From: Muribaculaceae bacterium Isolate-036 (Harlan)
GTDB lineage: Bacteria; Bacteroidota; Bacteroidia; Bacteroidales; Muribaculaceae
Direction: 5' to 3'
DNA length: 64,000 nucleotides
NCBI GenBank assembly: GCA_003833075.1
Contig: RIAY01000013.1
Coordinates: 21,849 to 85,848, forward strand
Shown here: positions 59,827 through 64,000 of the stretch, piece by piece
Layout of the letters: each line of letters starts with the position of its first letter
Numbering within the stretch: position 1 is the first letter of the stretch
Program-made: the position numbers and the translations under genes
The notes under the pieces: model-generated
Told to the model about the DNA's origin: nothing
What the model saw: only the letters and a program-made list of their open reading frames with translations
Database searches by the model: none

Positions 59827-60978
59827 TCATTTAGCTATTTTCTCATTGATAAATGTAACGGCGCGAGCACCGACACCACACTCAATTCTCTTCTTGAAGT
59901 TGCCGGAAGCATCGTAGATATTAGCATAGCATGGCTCTTTCGTGAAAGCTTTGTTTGAAGCAGAATCATAATAATAAGACAATACTATAATATCTCCGTT
60001 TGCAGGATTCACAAATACGCCATTGGGAGACTCTATTTCTGAGTCTTGTCCTTTAACCTGTGTCAGCATATTACCTCTTTCAGCAAATGTATTGACATCA
60101 TAAATCTTGTACGTTATTTTGTCAGGAGCCAAACCAAAAGGTGCCATTGCGACATAAAGTTTATCACCGGCAACACATGCCAATGAACCTTCACAAACTT
60201 TAGTTATATCTGCTTCGGAAGCGCCGGTAACCTTAACTATTATAGGAGCCACATAGTCATCCTTATCCGGTGCTGTATAGGAACCCTGCATTATCACAAA
60301 CGCATCAGTTCCATTTGAAACAGCCTCCGTCGGATGATTCCCGACGAATTTAGTATTCTTGATTTCAGTTTGAGTAAATGTAGCCAGATCAATTACAGAA
60401 ATACCATTATTGGCATATTTATTTTTAGAATTCTGTCCGTCTGTATTGGCAACAACTAATTTATTCCCTGCAAGAGCAACGCCATCAGGATTGGGACCCA
60501 CCTTGAGTGTACCATCAATCTCATCAGTCTTGGCATCAATACGGACAACATAACCGGTATACATAGAGCAATATAGTTTGCCATCTTTAGCTGTGATAGC
60601 ACGAGGACTCATTGCATCGCCTTCGGGTTTGATAGAAGTGATTATCTTAAGTGTTGTTGGCTCTACAACCCAAATTAGATTAGAACGATACATCACGATA
60701 TACATCTTATCGTTATAGACAAGAGCCTGCTGGGCACCTTCGCCAAGAGCTATCTCATTGGCTGCGAAGAATGCGTCTTCAAGAGCCTTTGTGGCAGTTC
60801 CTGTCGCGTAATCATACGCAGTAATGGATGCCGGAATTTTACCTGACATATTGCCTCCGTTAATAGTGTAGAAACCGCTGACGGTTTCGGTTGCTTCACC
60901 TTTGTTGTCATCATCGCTACAGCCGGTGAAACCGGCAGCCATGAATGCTGCAAAAAGCATTAATGCAAATTTCTTCAT
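59827..60978 (-). CDS. btuG: BtuG-like surface beta-propeller lipoprotein
   Basis: A 383-residue lipoprotein (KKFALMLFAAFMAAGFTGCSDDDNKGEA, lipidated Cys near residue 20, followed by DDDN, an acidic surface-export-type signal). The body has seven YncE-like blades (LYCSMYTGYVVRIDAKTDEIDGTLKVGPNPDGVALAGNKLVVANTDG read in parts around residues 140-185). Known BtuG of Bacteroides is a B12-binding propeller lipoprotein that covers BtuB; the position next to btuB behind a cobalamin riboswitch is the basis of the name. Binding itself is not shown by sequence. Confidence 0.85.
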   Translation of the reverse strand: MKKFALMLFAAFMAAGFTGCSDDDNKGEATETVSGFYTINGGNMSGKIPASITAYDYATGTATKALEDAFFAANEIALGEGAQQALVYNDKMYIVMYRSNLIWVVEPTTLKIITSIKPEGDAMSPRAITAKDGKLYCSMYTGYVVRIDAKTDEIDGTLKVGPNPDGVALAGNKLVVANTDGQNSKNKYANNGISVIDLATFTQTEIKNTKFVGNHPTEAVSNGTDAFVIMQGSYTAPDKDDYVAPIIVKVTGASEADITKVCEGSLACVAGDKLYVAMAPFGLAPDKITYKIYDVNTFAERGNMLTQVKGQDSEIESPNGVFVNPANGDIIVLSYYYDSASNKAFTKEPCYANIYDASGNFKKRIECGVGARAVTFINEKIAK

Positions 60979-61010
60979 TTTGTATGTTTTAATTGTTATT
61001 AGATTGTTTC

Positions 61011-63062
61011 TCAATTATATTTATAGGTCACTGTAAATTTCCAAGCACGTCCCGGCATCGGATAATTACCCACAATCTCATATTGCGTGTCCAGAATATT
61101 TGTCAGATCGAATCGGAGATCTATGGTGTTTCGTTTTATCTTGAAAGAGCGAATCAACGCTGCCCCCATCTCCATGTATCCTTTGATTCTTGTTATCGGT
61201 AGATTGGAACTTGTCCCGTAACGGTCGCTCGCACCGGTGGTGTGAACAACAACATCTACCCAAGGATTCTCCCAGCTAAGAGATGCAGCTCCGGAATGAA
61301 TCGGAGTGTAAGCCACCTGCTTGTTATAGTCCGGATCAGTAGGAGACGTACGCGGTTGCACTCGCTGCCAACTATAATTTCCGGCAAACACAAGACTCTG
61401 CCTACGGGCAATATTGAACGTTGCACTTGCCGTGACATCCACACCGAATGCCCTCGCCTTATCCATGTTGGTCATTGTCCATATGAACATATTGGTAGGC
61501 AAAGCAACAATCTTGTCTTTCACATTATTGTAATATACATCGCCTGTAAGGACAAGCGCATTCAGCCAATTAGTCGAATTATACTGCCATGTCAATCCGA
61601 AATTGAACTGATCGGTGTCTTCCGGTTTCAAGGAGGTGCTGCCCATACGGAAATAATAGGTCTCATTGAATGTAGGCATACGGAAGATATTCTTGTATGA
61701 AGCCCGTATAAAGAAGAGACGGTTGCGCATCGGCTGCACAGACACGCTCAGTGAGGGAGACAGCTTATTCTCATCTTTCGAGCTTATGCCCTCTTTAACT
61801 CCATTATCGTAGATTGACCAAAGGAGACGGGCGGTAGCAAGCAGCCAGCTGTTCTGGAATTTTCCGGTGAACGACTGCAACACGGAGTGACGCCAAGGAC
61901 CGACAACCTCCATCTGATTTGTGGTCAGATTATTGTAAAAATAATCGGCGGAGTAATTGAACGCAAGCTTGTCGGTGGGCACATAAAGTGCCGATCCCGA
62001 CACATATACTTCGCGCTGGAAATAATCCTCATCAAGGATACCGCCGGGATATTTCCCGTCTTCATCATGATATAGAGATGCGTCCCAGTTAAACTTGGCG
62101 AGGCCCTGAAATGAGAATTTAGATAGGGATAAGTTTTTGTAAGTCAGCTGTCCGAAAAAATTGCGGTCACGAAGTTTTTCGTGGCAAATAGGATTGTATA
62201 GGATAACCGGACCTGGAAGTTGACGGTTGTTGTCGTAATAATACACCTTTGCATCAAGCATTGATGCAGGTGTCAACCTCCAGCGCGTATTGATTTCGCC
62301 GTGCCATGAATTCATCATGCTGTTGTTGCGACGCTCGCGCGTCACAAGCTTACCATTCTCCAATGTGAATGGGTAATTGTTTTTCGCATGAGTGTACTCT
62401 CCAATTACCGAGAACGAGAATTTTGGCGTCAAGCTTTTCCCAACCTTAAAATAAGGGTTATAAGTGCCGAATGAGCCGAATCGCATCTGTCCGGTGACAT
62501 GCCACAATGAATCCATCGGACCGGGCACAGACATAGAAGAAATAATGATTGATGCAGCAGATGCCGAAGCCTTCGCGGGTACAAAAATATCACTATTATC
62601 GCCTACTATCAAAGACAGGCTACCGACATTATCTAATGAATATCTTGACAAGTCTATCTTGCCGCTCTGGCAGTCGCTGAGGACAATACCGTCGTAGATA
62701 ACTCCTGTATGGGTTGTGCCAAAGCCGCGCACCGATACGGTCTTCATGCCTCCCGCTCCACCATAGTCCCGGATGTTGATACCGGGCAGACGGTGAAGGG
62801 CATCGGAAATGTCGGTCACTCCCATCGTCTTCATCCTCTCGTTAGTGAGATTGAAAAGAGGTGCCGTGCTGGTCACCTCTTTCCGCACACGCTCCGAGAC
62901 CACCTCGAATTCCTGCAGATTCCTGCCGGCGGTGTCCGCCGCCTCATATGCGGTGCGTTCGGAAACAGACACACCGAATGCCGGGATGCATACTAACACC
63001 TCGGCAAAAACCATAACAACGGCTTTCTTTAATGATTTCTTTGACTCAATAATACCTTTCAT
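61011..63062 (-). CDS. btuB: TonB-dependent corrinoid receptor BtuB
   Basis: Outer-membrane B12 transporter, 683 residues from the ATG at 63062; an upstream frame to 63173 lies in the riboswitch leader. A signal peptide (VVMVFAEVLVCIPAFGVSVS), a TonB-box-like start (LQEFEVVSERV), a plug domain (DISDALHRLPGINIRDYGGAGGMKTVSVRGFGTTHTGVIYDG in parts, residues about 80-125) and a long barrel ending FTVTYKYN are present. The locus (riboswitch, btuG, btuF, cob genes) supports corrinoids as substrate. Confidence 0.94.
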   Translation of the reverse strand: MKGIIESKKSLKKAVVMVFAEVLVCIPAFGVSVSERTAYEAADTAGRNLQEFEVVSERVRKEVTSTAPLFNLTNERMKTMGVTDISDALHRLPGINIRDYGGAGGMKTVSVRGFGTTHTGVIYDGIVLSDCQSGKIDLSRYSLDNVGSLSLIVGDNSDIFVPAKASASAASIIISSMSVPGPMDSLWHVTGQMRFGSFGTYNPYFKVGKSLTPKFSFSVIGEYTHAKNNYPFTLENGKLVTRERRNNSMMNSWHGEINTRWRLTPASMLDAKVYYYDNNRQLPGPVILYNPICHEKLRDRNFFGQLTYKNLSLSKFSFQGLAKFNWDASLYHDEDGKYPGGILDEDYFQREVYVSGSALYVPTDKLAFNYSADYFYNNLTTNQMEVVGPWRHSVLQSFTGKFQNSWLLATARLLWSIYDNGVKEGISSKDENKLSPSLSVSVQPMRNRLFFIRASYKNIFRMPTFNETYYFRMGSTSLKPEDTDQFNFGLTWQYNSTNWLNALVLTGDVYYNNVKDKIVALPTNMFIWTMTNMDKARAFGVDVTASATFNIARRQSLVFAGNYSWQRVQPRTSPTDPDYNKQVAYTPIHSGAASLSWENPWVDVVVHTTGASDRYGTSSNLPITRIKGYMEMGAALIRSFKIKRNTIDLRFDLTNILDTQYEIVGNYPMPGRAWKFTVTYKYN

Positions 63063-63140
63063 ATGTTCTCTTTTCCTCGAAAGAGTGACCAACATATCCA
63101 GAAACCACACCGGCACTATGCCGGATGACTCCTCAAAAAC

Positions 63141-63315
63141 GGCAGGTCTTCGGACTTGTCTCAACTTCGGCACGCCTTCCCGACCCTGAGGTCAGTGGCA
63201 GAGACACTCTTATATTGCTGTCTCTGTGTGATTTTTGCCGAAGTCTATATGGAGACTTACCGCAGCGGGACTGTCCGGGACTCTCACCCGGTTCCCTTTT
63301 GATGGCAAACTGCCA
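63141..63315 (-). promoter_or_regulatory. Cobalamin riboswitch
   Basis: On the minus strand, starting near 63315: GGGAACCGGGTGAGAGTCCC, then ACAGTCCCGCTGCGGTAAG (core junction), the long variable arms, and the B12 box AGTCCGAAGACCTGCC at 63156-63141, 80 bp before the btuB ATG. These are the conserved parts of the adenosyl/cobalamin riboswitch. It should lower expression of btuB and probably the downstream genes when cobalamin is plentiful. Confidence 0.95.
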
Positions 63316-63329
63316 ACCGTTTTCAGCCG

Positions 63330-63359
63330 CAAAGTTAATACAATTTTCTCTAACTCCAA
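63330..63359 (-). promoter_or_regulatory. Promoter of the btuB operon
   Basis: TAACTTTG at 63337-63330 (minus) with TTG at 63359-63357, spacing 19 bp, immediately upstream of the riboswitch. The rest of the gap to 63677 shows only a small ACAACC/GGTTGT dyad near 63486-63505. Confidence 0.75.
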
Positions 63360-63677
63360 AAATATTTTCCACATCATCCAATCTTCGTTTATCTGCAAGC
63401 ACAAAACAATACCCTATTTTCCAAACACTTATTTATCCTCCAACCACTCAACAACCACCCTTAAAAGCAAAACACGATTATGGCGACAACCATAAAACCG
63501 GTTGTATCATGGTTTGTTAGTGCTTGGAGTTGTCCGGAGTTTTGACATATCATTCATATGTTACAATGATTCGGTAAAATTTGAGGTTGTTCAGCCTTGT
63601 AATTCAATTGCATATCCCGCTATGCTCATTCTTCAACCCGTGAAATTCCCTCGAAAAAACCTCTTCATGTGTAATTA

Positions 63678-63710
63678 TAATAAGGAATTATTTTTATTAA
63701 TTCCTTATTA
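63678..63710. promoter_or_regulatory. 13-bp perfect dyad abutting a promoter
   Basis: TAATAAGGAATTA (63678-63690) and its exact complement (63698-63710) with a 7-base AT loop, ending 3 bp before a -33 TTG. Operator is more likely than terminator because it is AT-rich and promoter-proximal. Confidence 0.5.
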
Positions 63711-63713
63711 TTT

Positions 63714-63744
63714 TTGGCAGTATAAAATAAATTTGCTATCTTTA
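63714..63744 (+). promoter_or_regulatory. Promoter of the gene at the right edge
   Basis: TTG at 63714-63716 and TATCTTTA at 63737-63744 (one mismatch to TAnnTTTG), spacing 20 bp, 40 bp before the ATG. Confidence 0.6.
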
Positions 63745-63783
63745 GGCAGTTTTATTAAACACACTGCTATAAATTTGGAAATA

Positions 63784-64000
63784 ATGGCCATATTTCTGCC
63801 ACTCTCGCTCCTGATGACTATTGCCGCGGTCACCTCTCCGGATATGCCGTTGCGGGTTGTTTCGGGATTTCGTATGGAGGATGTGCGCATCAAAACTGAT
63901 TCGGTTACGGATTTCTCATTCGTTAGCAAATACGGGTCTGCAGTTGAATGGCAGTATTTCAGGAAAGACTCGCACATCATTGAGCACCGAGGCAACGAAT
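63784..64000 (+). CDS. Unrecognised exported protein (5' end only)
   Basis: An open frame from the ATG at 63784 to the window edge, 72 codons. The start MAIFLPLSLLMTIAAVTSPD is hydrophobic and looks like a short signal peptide or anchor; the continuing sequence (VVSGFRMEDVRIKTDSVTD, SFVSKYGSAVEWQYFRKDS) is not one I recognise. A good promoter 40 bp upstream supports it as a real gene. Divergent from btuB. Confidence 0.55.
   Translation, partial: MAIFLPLSLLMTIAAVTSPDMPLRVVSGFRMEDVRIKTDSVTDFSFVSKYGSAVEWQYFRKDSHIIEHRGNE

Noticed and set aside
63125..63520. Plus-strand ORFs over the btuB leader
   Set aside because: They are antisense to a clear riboswitch and promoter, and their compositions show no protein family.

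Overview
The window looks like a chromosomal segment from a gut Bacteroidales, most likely Muribaculaceae or a near relative. Evidence: many upstream regions carry the Bacteroidetes-type promoter (TTG, about 20 bp, TAnnTTTG), most starts lack an obvious Shine-Dalgarno, and lineage-restricted families occur (PorD/DUF4835, NVEALA peptide, DUF3244, BF3164-type propeller lipoprotein, BtuG-like B12 lipoprotein). The family assignment is inference.

Layout. 0-12 kb, minus strand: housekeeping block with recN (cut by the left edge), porD-like, coaBC, a DEDDh exonuclease, dnaN, rpsF-rpsR-rplI, then a large outer-membrane barrel protein and a transglutaminase-like lipoprotein. 12-17.1 kb: a small integrated element with a tyrosine recombinase, more than 1 kb of repeat-rich non-coding DNA (nested inverted repeats, ATGA-type repeats, hairpins) and three unrecognised cargo genes; paired TTTAGTAC motifs with the same 11-bp spacing lie near both ends. 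17.2-23.4 kb: a four-gene secreted/lipoprotein operon (DUF3244, thioredoxin/DUF1573 lipoprotein, NVEALA peptide, beta-propeller lipoprotein) divergent from a membrane TPR regulator that is split by an IS4-family element with a perfect 10-bp target duplication. 23.2-34.1 kb: signal peptidase I, an O-antigen-ligase-like membrane protein, and a tripartite efflux locus with one adaptor, one TolC protein and two RND permeases. 34.3-36.6 kb: a fossil of a barrel-protein C-terminus and a hipBA module. 36.6-40.3 kb: etfB-etfA-acyl-CoA dehydrogenase. 40.5-44.1 kb: a PD40-type protein, CstA and a PHP phosphatase.

44-63.3 kb is a cobamide locus. Right to left on the minus strand, a cobalamin riboswitch precedes btuB, btuG and btuF, then (after a 355-bp composite palindrome and a GxxExxY gene) btuC, btuD, cbiA, a PduO-type adenosyltransferase, cbiP, cobD and cbiB. 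Convergent plus-strand genes cobU, cobT, cobS and cobC complete nucleotide-loop assembly. Together they would bind corrinoids at the cell surface, pass them through BtuB and BtuFCD, adenosylate them and attach the lower ligand. Corrin-ring genes before cbiA are absent here, so salvage is at least as likely as full synthesis. An ABC-2 type exporter sits between the two cob blocks. The right edge cuts an unrecognised plus-strand gene behind a good promoter and a 13-bp dyad.
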